A DNA stretch of 26,607 nt from an uncultured Bacteroides sp. (GTDB lineage Bacteria; Bacteroidota; Bacteroidia; Bacteroidales; Bacteroidaceae), in the NCBI GenBank assembly GCA_900546355.1, contig URCM01000036.1, positions 1 to 26,607 of the forward strand. The letters are read 5' to 3'. The notes below the pieces were generated by a model. The model was not told where the DNA came from and did no database searches. It worked only from the letters and a program-made list of their open reading frames with translations. Of the stretch, positions 4,985 through 11,411 are shown piece after piece. Within the stretch, counting starts at the first letter, position 1. Each line of letters begins with the position of its first letter. The translations under genes were made by a program, and so were the position numbers.

Positions 4985-7324
4985 ATGAGTTTTGGAATTT
5001 CAAATAACGTCAGATGCCGGGAGGTGCGCGAATGCACGCCCGAGCTGTTTTGGAAGGCGGTACGCTCGCCGCTGGTCGCCGACGTCTGCGCGCAGATAGC
5101 GGACGGATTAGAGAAAGTAAAGCGTGGGGAGATGATAAAGGAAGATTACGAAACCTTGAAGGCGGGACTGAAGAAAAGGCTTCCGATTTTTACGCCGCAC
5201 GCCACGTTCCGGAACGGGCGCAGGCTGAATGCGGACGCGGTGCCGAGTGGATTAAGCATGTACGACATCGACCATTTGCCCAATCCGCGCGAGTATTGGG
5301 TGGAGAAGAGCCAGGAGTTGAGCGTGAAGGATGTGTTGCGCTTTGTGGTGCTGGCGCATATTACACCTTCTACCGAGGGGCTACGTTTGTTCTTTATCAT
5401 TCCTCAGGGCATGGATTTGGCAGGGGCGCAGAAGTGGATGTCGGAGCAACTGGGGGACGCGAATTATGACCAGAGCGTGAAGGACTTGGCAAGGTCGTCG
5501 TTCGTGGTGCCGGAGGATTATATCATCTACATCGACGAGGAGCGGCTTTTTGCCGATAACCGTAGGGGCGGGGTTTGCCCGCCCGAATGCGCTAACGAAA
5601 ACGCCGGCGGTGATGTGCAAGCGAATGATAAAGCGGATGCTTCCGGGCGGGCGGACCCCGCCCCTACGTTGGAATTCAAAGGCGTTCCGTATTCGGAAAT
5701 CATCGCCCGTTGGTTTGCGCTTACGGGCGGCGAGCCGGTGCAGGGAGAGCGCAACGACAAGCTGCACCGGCTGGCTTCGCACCTGCGGTATATCACGGAT
5801 AATAATGAGGAAATTCTTTTACAGGTTATGCCACGGTACGGGTTGAGCGAGGAAGAGATGAAGGGGCTGATTCATTCGGCTTGTTCGGCGAAATGGTATT
5901 CGATGCCGAAGCTGATGAAAGAGGCGTTGGAGGGGGTAAAAATAAACACAGAGACACAGAGTCACGGAGATTCTTTTTCGGAGGACTCAACTAAAAAACT
6001 CTGTGCCTCTGCGTCTCTGTGTTCGATTCCTCCCGAATTGCCGAAAAAGCTGCCCAAACTTATCGGGCTTCTTGTGAGCCGCACCCCCGACGTGTACAAG
6101 CCTGCCGTGGCTCATGCGGTGTTCCCTCCCCTGGCGACCCACCTGCACAAGGTACGGTTCCGCTACATTGATAATGTGGAGCACGAGGCCACGCTGATGA
6201 ACGTACTCATGGCAGGTACGGGTGCCGGAAAAGATTGTATTTCGGAGCCGATAAACCGCATCATGGCGGACATCCGGCGCAAGGACGAAGAGAACTTACG
6301 CAGGGAAAGGGAGTGGAAAAACGAGGTGAACTCGAAAGGGTCGAACAAGGACAAGCGCCAGCGTCCCGAAGGGCTGGTGATTCAGGAGATTGACGCGGAC
6401 ATGACCAATCCGGCCTTCGTGCTCCGTACCGCCGAAGCCGAGGGGCATTTCCTCTATACGAAGCTGAACGAGATTGACCAGTTTGATGCCTTGCGCGGGT
6501 CGGGACGGGGGAACCAGCAGTTCCAGATTATGTGCCTTGCCTTCGACCCGGGAAATAGGTATGGGCAGACCCGTGTGGGGACGCAGAGCATCACGGAGAA
6601 AGTCACGATTCGTTTCAATTGGAATGCCGCCACCACGATTCTAAAGGGAAAGAAATATTTCTCGCGTGTGTTGACCGACGGACCTGTCTCTCGTATCAAC
6701 TTTTGCACCATTCCCGAAAGGGAGATTGGAGCGGACATGCCGGTGTATGGCACGTATGACGCGGCTTTCGATGAGGAGCTAAGGCCGTATATCGAGAACC
6801 TGAACCGTGCCACGGGACTGGTGGATTGCCCGCAGGCTTTCCGGCTGGCGGAAAAGATGCGGAAGGAGAATGCTGAGTTCGCCACGCTCTCGCAGAGCCG
6901 TGTGTACGAGAACCTTTCGTTCCGCGCCAACGTGATTGCGTATCTGAAGGCTTGCGTGCTCTACGTGGCGAACGGGGAGAAATGGGACAAGACGATAGAG
7001 GACTTCGTGCGCTGGTCGTACCACTACGACATGTGGTGCAAGATGGAGTTTTTCGGGGATGCGATAGAAGATGCGATGCGTCTTCCCGTAAACGGGGAGA
7101 AAACGCCCGGACGGCACAACCTGCTGGAACTGCTCCCCGATGAATTCACCCTGCAAGACGCCGTGCGGGTAAGGCAATCGGCAGGCATGACCGCCGAGGG
7201 CACACGCAACATGCTTCATCAATGGAGTTACAGGAATTACATTACAATCCTTACAAATAACAATTATCAGAAACTGAAATTCAGGAGCGATGGAATTGAC
7301 CTTAAACCGAATCGTAAAAGATAA
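4985..7324 (+). CDS. VirE_N-type protein with P-loop (primase/helicase-like)
   Basis: This 779-residue protein of the Bacteroidota VirE type is probably a replication protein of an integrated element. Residues about 20-185 match the BT4734-like/VirE_N domain (PSGLSMYDIDHLPNPREYW, TPSTEGLRLFFIIP). Residues about 350-700 form a DUF3987/VirE-like ATPase module with Walker A AGTGAGKD at 410-417 and an acidic Walker-B-like FLYTKLNEIDQFD near 490. I chose the ATG at 4985; an extension to 4871 is only a palindromic repeat read through. Two dispersed palindromes are embedded in frame: residues 193-228 (GC-rich family) and 321-347 (ACAGAG family), both in the linker between domains. The C-terminus crosses a third repeat (7241-7256) and overlaps the next gene by 35 bp. 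The helicase/primase role is inferred from the family. Confidence 0.8.
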   Translation: MSFGISNNVRCREVRECTPELFWKAVRSPLVADVCAQIADGLEKVKRGEMIKEDYETLKAGLKKRLPIFTPHATFRNGRRLNADAVPSGLSMYDIDHLPNPREYWVEKSQELSVKDVLRFVVLAHITPSTEGLRLFFIIPQGMDLAGAQKWMSEQLGDANYDQSVKDLARSSFVVPEDYIIYIDEERLFADNRRGGVCPPECANENAGGDVQANDKADASGRADPAPTLEFKGVPYSEIIARWFALTGGEPVQGERNDKLHRLASHLRYITDNNEEILLQVMPRYGLSEEEMKGLIHSACSAKWYSMPKLMKEALEGVKINTETQSHGDSFSEDSTKKLCASASLCSIPPELPKKLPKLIGLLVSRTPDVYKPAVAHAVFPPLATHLHKVRFRYIDNVEHEATLMNVLMAGTGAGKDCISEPINRIMADIRRKDEENLRREREWKNEVNSKGSNKDKRQRPEGLVIQEIDADMTNPAFVLRTAEAEGHFLYTKLNEIDQFDALRGSGRGNQQFQIMCLAFDPGNRYGQTRVGTQSITEKVTIRFNWNAATTILKGKKYFSRVLTDGPVSRINFCTIPEREIGADMPVYGTYDAAFDEELRPYIENLNRATGLVDCPQAFRLAEKMRKENAEFATLSQSRVYENLSFRANVIAYLKACVLYVANGEKWDKTIEDFVRWSYHYDMWCKMEFFGDAIEDAMRLPVNGEKTPGRHNLLELLPDEFTLQDAVRVRQSAGMTAEGTRNMLHQWSYRNYITILTNNNYQKLKFRSDGIDLKPNRKR
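5561..5668. repeat. GC-rich palindromic element inserted in frame
   Basis: The left arm at 5561-5587 begins CGTAGGGGCGGGG and the right arm at 5641-5668 ends CCCCGCCCCTACG. The arms are inverted copies with a two-base change and one indel, separated by 53 nt. The 108 bp equal exactly 36 codons, stop-free in the host frame, and encode a Gly/Ala/Pro/Asp-rich linker. Confidence 0.85.
5945..6025. repeat. ACAGAG-family palindrome inserted in frame
   Basis: The left arm 5945-5970 (AACACAGAGACACAGAG...) and right arm 5999-6025 (...CGTCTCTGTGTTCG) are inverted copies differing at about 3 of 25 positions. The 81 bp equal 27 codons without stops, encoding the stretch between GVKI and IPPEL. The same frame is open in the copy at 4880-4968. 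Confidence 0.85.
7241..7256. repeat. 16-bp copy of the TTACAATCCTTACAA repeat
   Basis: ATTACAATCCTTACAA here is the exact reverse complement of 86-101. A partial relative (AGGATTGTAAGTGTAAG) lies at 22608-22624. It lies within the last codons of the VirE-type gene. Confidence 0.6.
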
Positions 7325-7694
7325 AGCCTATACCTTAGGCAAGTTACGGATAGACGGCGAGGAGTTCTGCCACACGCTGGAGCCTCGCTGGCGCGAGCCC
7401 GAAGCCAAGAAAGTGAAAGGGCGCACGGCAATCCCCGAAGGGCGTTATCCGGTGGTGATTACCCGTTCGCCCAAGTTCAAGCAATGGCTTCCGCTTCTGC
7501 TCCACGTGCCGGACTTTGAGGGCATCCGCATCCATGCGGGGAATACGGCGAAAGACACGAAAGGGTGCATCCTCGTGGGCGAGTGCCAGGGAAAGGGCGT
7601 GTTATCGGATTCGCGGCTTTGGCTGGACAGGCTGAAATGGAGGATTGTGGAGGCGAAAGAACGGGGCGAAGGGGTGTGGATTTCTATTAATTGA
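7290..7694 (+). CDS. DUF5675 family protein
   Basis: This 134-residue soluble protein has an ATG at 7290 preceded by AGGAG at 7283-7287, a good ribosome binding site, overlapping the VirE-type gene by 35 bp; the two are probably coupled. The family signature is visible: an early FCHTLEP, then GRTAIPEGRYPVVITRSPKF, then IRIHAGNTAKDTKGCILVG with His82, Asp89 and Cys93. The spaced His and Gly-Cys pair recalls L,D-transpeptidase-like cysteine enzymes, so a role on peptidoglycan (lysis or remodelling in phage-like elements) is possible but not shown. There is no signal peptide. Its stop codon region merges with an AT-rich repeat (7688-7703). Confidence 0.8.
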   Translation: MELTLNRIVKDKAYTLGKLRIDGEEFCHTLEPRWREPEAKKVKGRTAIPEGRYPVVITRSPKFKQWLPLLLHVPDFEGIRIHAGNTAKDTKGCILVGECQGKGVLSDSRLWLDRLKWRIVEAKERGEGVWISIN

Positions 7695-7709
7695 CAATTA
7701 AAAACATTC

Positions 7710-7730
7710 GGGGCGTAGACGATACGCCCC
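7710..7730. repeat. Short GGGGCGTA hairpin
   Basis: GGGGCGTA (7710-7717) and TACGCCCC (7723-7730) form a perfect 8-bp stem with a 5-nt loop. No U-run follows. The CGCCCCTA end resembles the arms of the GC-rich palindrome at 5561-5668, so it may be a small relative. It might also act as a transcript end for the operon. Confidence 0.55.
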
Positions 7731-7771
7731 TATATGGGTTGTTTGCATTCATAATAATCATTTATTTTTGT

Positions 7772-7864
7772 AAGCGAAAGTGGACCATCGGCCAGTTCGT
7801 ATGGACGGGTTTCGATTACTTGGGCGAACCTTCGCCGCCTCTGCCAAGTAAAGTTTTTGGATGA
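7772..7864 (+). pseudogene. Relic of a GH2 beta-galactosidase
   Basis: Translated from 7772, this fragment reads KRKWTIGQFVWTGFDYLGEP, then SPPLPSKVFG and a stop at 7862-7864. The block GQFVWTGFDYLGEP is highly characteristic of family 2 glycoside hydrolases near the C-terminal end of the catalytic barrel. There is no start codon and no coding sequence of the family on either side, so only about 25 codons of a roughly 800-1000-residue enzyme remain. It lies beside a truncated GH29 gene, pointing to a former carbohydrate-utilisation locus destroyed by insertion and deletion. Confidence 0.75.
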
Positions 7865-7878
7865 AAAAGAAAAATATA

Positions 7879-7910
7879 TTTGGTTGTATGCAAATCTTTG
7901 CTTACCTTTG
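7879..7910 (+). promoter_or_regulatory. Promoter of the abiF-type RNA and Abi fragment
   Basis: TACCTTTG at 7903-7910 is an exact -7 match and TTTGG lies at about 7880-7884. Transcription would begin near 7917, right at the 5' side of the structured leader. Confidence 0.75.
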
Positions 7911-7916
7911 CAGCAC

Positions 7917-7970
7917 GAGAACCCCCAAGCCTCTTAACAATGCTCAAATCGGGGGTCGTTTTATTTTTAT
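7917..7970 (+). ncRNA. abiF-type leader RNA
   Basis: ACCCCC (7921-7926) pairs with GGGGGT (7951-7956) around a 24-nt loop containing AAGCCTCTTAACAATGCTC. A T-rich run (7959-7970) follows, so it resembles an intrinsic terminator directly after the promoter. A second ACCCC (7971-7975), 1 nt before the ATG at 7977, could compete for the same G-run. A structured RNA called the abiF motif is known upstream of Abi-like genes in Bacteroidota and Firmicutes, and has been linked with control of the Abi protein. The match here is by position and general layout, not by a covariance search. Confidence 0.6.
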
Positions 7971-7976
7971 ACCCCA

Positions 7977-8194
7977 ATGACAATCAATTTCCCAAAACAA
8001 TACAACAGCCCGGAGGATTTGGCCGAGTTGCTATCCCAAAGAGGGCTTGTTTTCGAAGACAAGGAGCGTGTCTGCCGTTACATCCGCAACATAGGTTATT
8101 ACAGGCTAAGCGCATACTTCTATCCTTTCCTTGAAATTCCCAAAGACAGGCAGATTTTCAAGCAGGGCAGCAGTTTTGACGCAGCCATCAAACC
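7977..8194 (+). pseudogene. Abi_2 (AbiD/AbiF-like) gene, 5' part only
   Basis: The first 72 or so codons are a good Abi_2 N-terminus: MTINFPKQYNSPEDLAELLS, then RVCRYIRNIGYYRLSAYFYP, the conserved Ile-Gly-Tyr-Tyr-Arg-Leu block. Full proteins of this HEPN-type abortive-infection family are about 300 residues. After about SSFDAAI the frame enters unrelated DNA that encodes an alpha-L-fucosidase in another frame, and stops at 8307-8309. The RNase-like C-terminal part (RxxxxH region) is therefore missing and the toxin is presumably dead. Promoter and leader RNA remain intact. Confidence 0.8.
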
Positions 8195-9055
8195 TTTATT
8201 TATTCGCATATCGACTGGTACCGTGAAGATGCGGTATGGGGACGTACGGGACGTGGAACGGGGCGTCCTAACCCAAAAGGGAACTGGAGGAGCTATTATA
8301 CTTTCATGAACAACCAGCTGACTGAGTTGCTGACCCATTACGGCCCTATCGGTGCTATTTGGTTCGACGGTGTATGGGATCAGGATCAGAATCCCGGCTT
8401 TGATTGGGAATTGGATGAGCAATATGCTTTGATTCATCGATTGCAACCTTCCTGCCTGGTGGCTAACAATCATCACCTCACACCCTTTCCGGGAGAAGAT
8501 ATTCAAATCTTCGAACGTGACCTTCCAGGAGAAAATAAAGCCGGACTTTCGGGACAAGACATTAGTTCTTTGCCTCTGGAAACCTGCCAGACGATGAACG
8601 GTATGTGGGGGTATAAGATTACAGACCAAAACTATAAGCCGGCTAAAGACTTGATTCAATACTTGGTGGGTGCAGCCGTGAAAGATGCTAACTTATTATT
8701 GAATATTAGTCCGCAGCCCGATGGAGAATTGCCCGAAGTGGCGTTGCAACGTCTGGCGGAGATAGGTGAGTGGATGAAAGTTTACGGTGAGACCATTTAT
8801 GGCACACGTGGCGGATGTGTCGGTCCGCATCCTTGGGGAGGCACCACCCAAAAAGGCAATAAGCTTTATGTACACATCCTTAACCTGCAAGACAAGGCTT
8901 TGTTTCTTCCGCTTACCGGCAAGAAAGTAAAGAAAGCTTTTTATTTCGTAAACGGAACACCCGTGAAATACGAGAAGAACCGTGTAGGTTACACGCTTTT
9001 GCTTGATAAAATACCGACGGATATTGATACGGTGATAGCATTGGAACTGGAGTGA
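8192..9055 (+). pseudogene. GH29 alpha-L-fucosidase, N-terminally truncated
   Basis: Reading in the frame of the ATG at 8306 back to about 8192 gives FIYSHIDWYREDAVWGRTGR and, further on, GNWRSYYTFMNNQLTELL. Then comes IGAIWFDGVWD, whose Asp in WFDG is the family nucleophile, and later LLLNISPQPDGELP. This is a GH29 catalytic-barrel second half plus C-terminal beta domain, about 285 residues of a usual 450-600. The signal peptide and first barrel strands are gone, replaced by the Abi fragment in a different frame. An ATG at 8306 overlaps the Abi-frame stop (ATGA) and could give a 249-residue product lacking half the barrel, which is unlikely to be active. Confidence 0.85.
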
Positions 9056-9062
9056 GTCGGGT

Positions 9063-9743
9063 TCAGATAAACAATATCCCGATAATTCCGCAGAACAATC
9101 CTACGAAAAATCCTCCCGCAACCTCATTTAAGGTATGTTGGCGGACGATGATGCGTGCCGAACCCAACATGCCGGCGAGCAGGATAAAAGCGCAAAGCCA
9201 GCTTATCGGGTTGAACTGGAAGATGAAGCTGTATGAAAGCAATCCGCCTACCATCATGCCGCTGCTTGCCGTATGGGTACTGATTTTCCATTTGATGTTG
9301 ATAAGTGCGCAGATGACCATGCAGAGCAGGGTTGCGGTGATGATGCCGCCCATATAGCGGGGAAGGTGATAACGGTACATCGTGAAAATGCATCCGGCGT
9401 AACTTAATATCGTAAGCAGATAGGGAACGAAACGCCGTTCGCGCTTGCCCAACTCGTGAAGCGTCCAGCCGTTGATTTTCTGCATCAGGTAGATGCTGAG
9501 CATGGGCAGGAGGATGGTGAAGCAATACACGATGCCGAGTACAATCAGTTTGTACTGGAGGGGCAGGATGCGCAGGTAGGTGAATGTGAAAAGCAAGACG
9601 AATGCCACGAACGGAAGCAGGAAAGGCGTGAATATCGCGGAGATGATTTGTGCCGTCCTATACAGTTTGTCCTTCGGTTCGGTGCGCTTATAAGGCTCTG
9701 GTTCGTGATAAGTCAGTTGGTCGGGGATGTTTGTATCTTCCAT
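9063..9743 (-). CDS. PAP2-like integral membrane protein
   Basis: This 226-residue inner-membrane protein has about six hydrophobic segments after a charged 27-residue N-terminus. It resembles type 2 phosphatidic acid phosphatases: KRERRFVPY at 100-108 (C1-like), STHTAS at 155-160 in place of PSGH (C2-like) and SARIIVRQHTLNEVAGG at 195-211, matching SRxxxxxHxxxD with Ala after Ser and Glu for Asp. Catalysis on lipid phosphates is thus plausible but the motifs are degenerate. It begins 11 nt after rpoN and is very likely in the same transcript. Its end lies 7 nt from the end of the convergent fucosidase remnant. Confidence 0.8.
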   Translation of the reverse strand: MEDTNIPDQLTYHEPEPYKRTEPKDKLYRTAQIISAIFTPFLLPFVAFVLLFTFTYLRILPLQYKLIVLGIVYCFTILLPMLSIYLMQKINGWTLHELGKRERRFVPYLLTILSYAGCIFTMYRYHLPRYMGGIITATLLCMVICALINIKWKISTHTASSGMMVGGLLSYSFIFQFNPISWLCAFILLAGMLGSARIIVRQHTLNEVAGGFFVGLFCGIIGILFI

Positions 9744-9754
9744 GTTCGGTCCTT

Positions 9755-11239
9755 TTATCTTCTTAATCGGGCTACGGGGATATTTAATTGTTGGCGGTAT
9801 TTTGCCACGGTACGCCGGGCAAGGGGATATCCTTTTTCTTTCAGGATGTTAGCCAGTTCGTCATCGGTATACGGACGGTTCTTGTCTTCATGGTCTACAC
9901 ACTCTTTCAGGAGGCGTTTGATTTCACGTACCGAAAGCTCCTCGCCACTTTCGGTGGTATATCCGTCGCTGAAGAAAAACTTGAGCGGATAGATACCGAA
10001 GTTGGTCTGCACATATTTACTGTTGCTCACACGTGAGATGGTCGATACGTCCAGATGCGCACGTTCCGCCACGTCTTTCAATATCATCGGGCGCAGCAGT
10101 GATTCGTCTCCTTCCTGAAAGAAAGGACGTTGCAGGTCGATAATCGCCTGCATGGTGCTCATCAAGGTTTGTTGGCGTTGCTTCACGGCATTGATGAAGT
10201 TTTGTGCCGAGTCTACTTTTTGCTTCAGGAAGAGCATGGCGTCTTTCGATTCTTTGCTTTGGTTCGCCTTGTTGCGGGTATGTTCGTCCAGCAGGTCGGT
10301 AAATTCCCGGCTCAGGCGGAGTTCAGGCACATGATGGTTGTTGAGGCTTACGTTGATGGTTCCGTCGTCCTCGGTTTCCACGATGAAGTCGGGGATGATT
10401 TGCTGGAGGTTCTTTCCGATGGCTTCTCCCATTGAACTTCCCGGGCGCGGGTTGAGCTTTACCAGTTCTGCCACGGCATCATCATATTGTTTTCCGGTGA
10501 TGTTCAGCTTTTGCAGGATTTTCTCTTTGTTTTTCTTGGTAAAGTCATCGCAGCACTTGTCGATGATGTCGTATTCGATTTGTTTCAGGGGAGAATCTTC
10601 CTTGCGTTTGATTTGCAGGAGGAGGCACTCCTGAAGGCTTCGTGCGCCGATGCCCGCCGGGTCGAAGTCTTGAATGATGGAAAGTACATGCTCCACTTGT
10701 TCCGGCGTAGCGTTGATGCCTTGATAGATGGCAAGCTCGTCGATGATGGTGTCGGTATTTTTCCGTAAGAGCCCGTCATCGTCTAAAGAACCGATAAGGT
10801 ATTCGCCCAGTTGTTTTTCTTCGGGGGTCAGCTCTTGCATGTCGAGTTGCTCTTTCAATGTCTCGTAAAAAGACACGCTGTCCGAGAAAGGAATGTCTTC
10901 AGGTTTATCGTCCTTCGAACGGTTATTCTCCTGCAATTTATAGTCGGGTATGTCATCTTCGGTGCGGTAATCTCCCAGCGAGAGGTCTTCGCCATAATCG
11001 GTGTTCGGTTCGCCGTCCTGGTCGGTGGCGTAGTCTTCTCCTTCCTCCCCGTGCAGGTCGTCTCCCGAAGTTTCTTTGCCTTCTTCCAGTGCCGGATTGT
11101 CCAAGAGTTCCGCATGGATGCGTTCTTCCAGTTCTACCGTAGGAAGTTCCAATAGTTTGACCGCCAATATCTGTTGGGGCGACAAGGTTTGCACCTGTTG
11201 CTGGGTCTGTGTCTGTACCTGACTTGAGTTGATTGCCAT
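9755..11239 (-). CDS. rpoN: RNA polymerase sigma-54 factor
   Basis: RpoN directs core RNA polymerase to -24/-12 promoters and needs an AAA+ enhancer-binding activator. The 494 residues show the full family order. A Gln-rich region I comes first (residues 1-50, LSPQQILAVKLLELPTVELE), then an acidic low-complexity region II (about 52-115, rich in E, D and G). The core-binding domain and a helix-turn-helix (DVAERAHLDVSTISRVSNSK) follow. The RpoN box ARRTVAKYR sits at 474-482. The start at 11239 is the conserved MAINSSQ, followed by a Gln-rich stretch. It has its own promoter and is followed directly by the PAP2-like gene. Confidence 0.97.
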   Translation of the reverse strand: MAINSSQVQTQTQQQVQTLSPQQILAVKLLELPTVELEERIHAELLDNPALEEGKETSGDDLHGEEGEDYATDQDGEPNTDYGEDLSLGDYRTEDDIPDYKLQENNRSKDDKPEDIPFSDSVSFYETLKEQLDMQELTPEEKQLGEYLIGSLDDDGLLRKNTDTIIDELAIYQGINATPEQVEHVLSIIQDFDPAGIGARSLQECLLLQIKRKEDSPLKQIEYDIIDKCCDDFTKKNKEKILQKLNITGKQYDDAVAELVKLNPRPGSSMGEAIGKNLQQIIPDFIVETEDDGTINVSLNNHHVPELRLSREFTDLLDEHTRNKANQSKESKDAMLFLKQKVDSAQNFINAVKQRQQTLMSTMQAIIDLQRPFFQEGDESLLRPMILKDVAERAHLDVSTISRVSNSKYVQTNFGIYPLKFFFSDGYTTESGEELSVREIKRLLKECVDHEDKNRPYTDDELANILKEKGYPLARRTVAKYRQQLNIPVARLRR

Positions 11240-11262
11240 AAGCCGAATTTGATTAACTTTCG

Positions 11263-11270
11263 CAAAGGTA
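11263..11270 (-). promoter_or_regulatory. rpoN promoter -7 box
   Basis: On the minus strand TACCTTTG matches TAnnTTTG exactly, 23 bp before the rpoN ATG. No strong -33 element is visible. Confidence 0.65.
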
Positions 11271-11279
11271 GAAAATAAA

Positions 11280-11310
11280 TTTGGAAATGAATCGTTTTTC
11301 CTTATCTTTG
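11280..11310 (+). promoter_or_regulatory. Promoter of the transglutaminase-like lipoprotein gene
   Basis: TTTGG at 11280-11284 and TATCTTTG at 11303-11310 have near-ideal spacing of 18 bp. The transcript would start near 11317, so the palindrome at 11321-11391 forms nearly the whole 5' leader. Confidence 0.75.
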
Positions 11311-11320
11311 TTGTCTATTC

Positions 11321-11391
11321 ACCACAGAGGACACAGAGGCACACAGAGTCTTTATTTATTATCCTTTGTGGTACTCTGTGTCCTCTGTGGT
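11321..11391. repeat. ACAGAG-family palindrome in a 5' leader
   Basis: ACCACAGAGGACACAGAG (11321-11338) and its perfect reverse complement (11374-11391) form an 18-bp stem. The left arm extends with GCACACAGAG. The element ends 20 nt before the ATG at 11412. Confidence 0.9.
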
Positions 11392-11411
11392 AAATTAAAA
11401 GTAAAAATTTT

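Noticed and set aside
7977..9055. Programmed frameshift joining the 7977 ORF and the fucosidase
   Set aside because: The two parts belong to unrelated families (Abi_2 and GH29), both truncated at the join, so a deletion junction explains it better.
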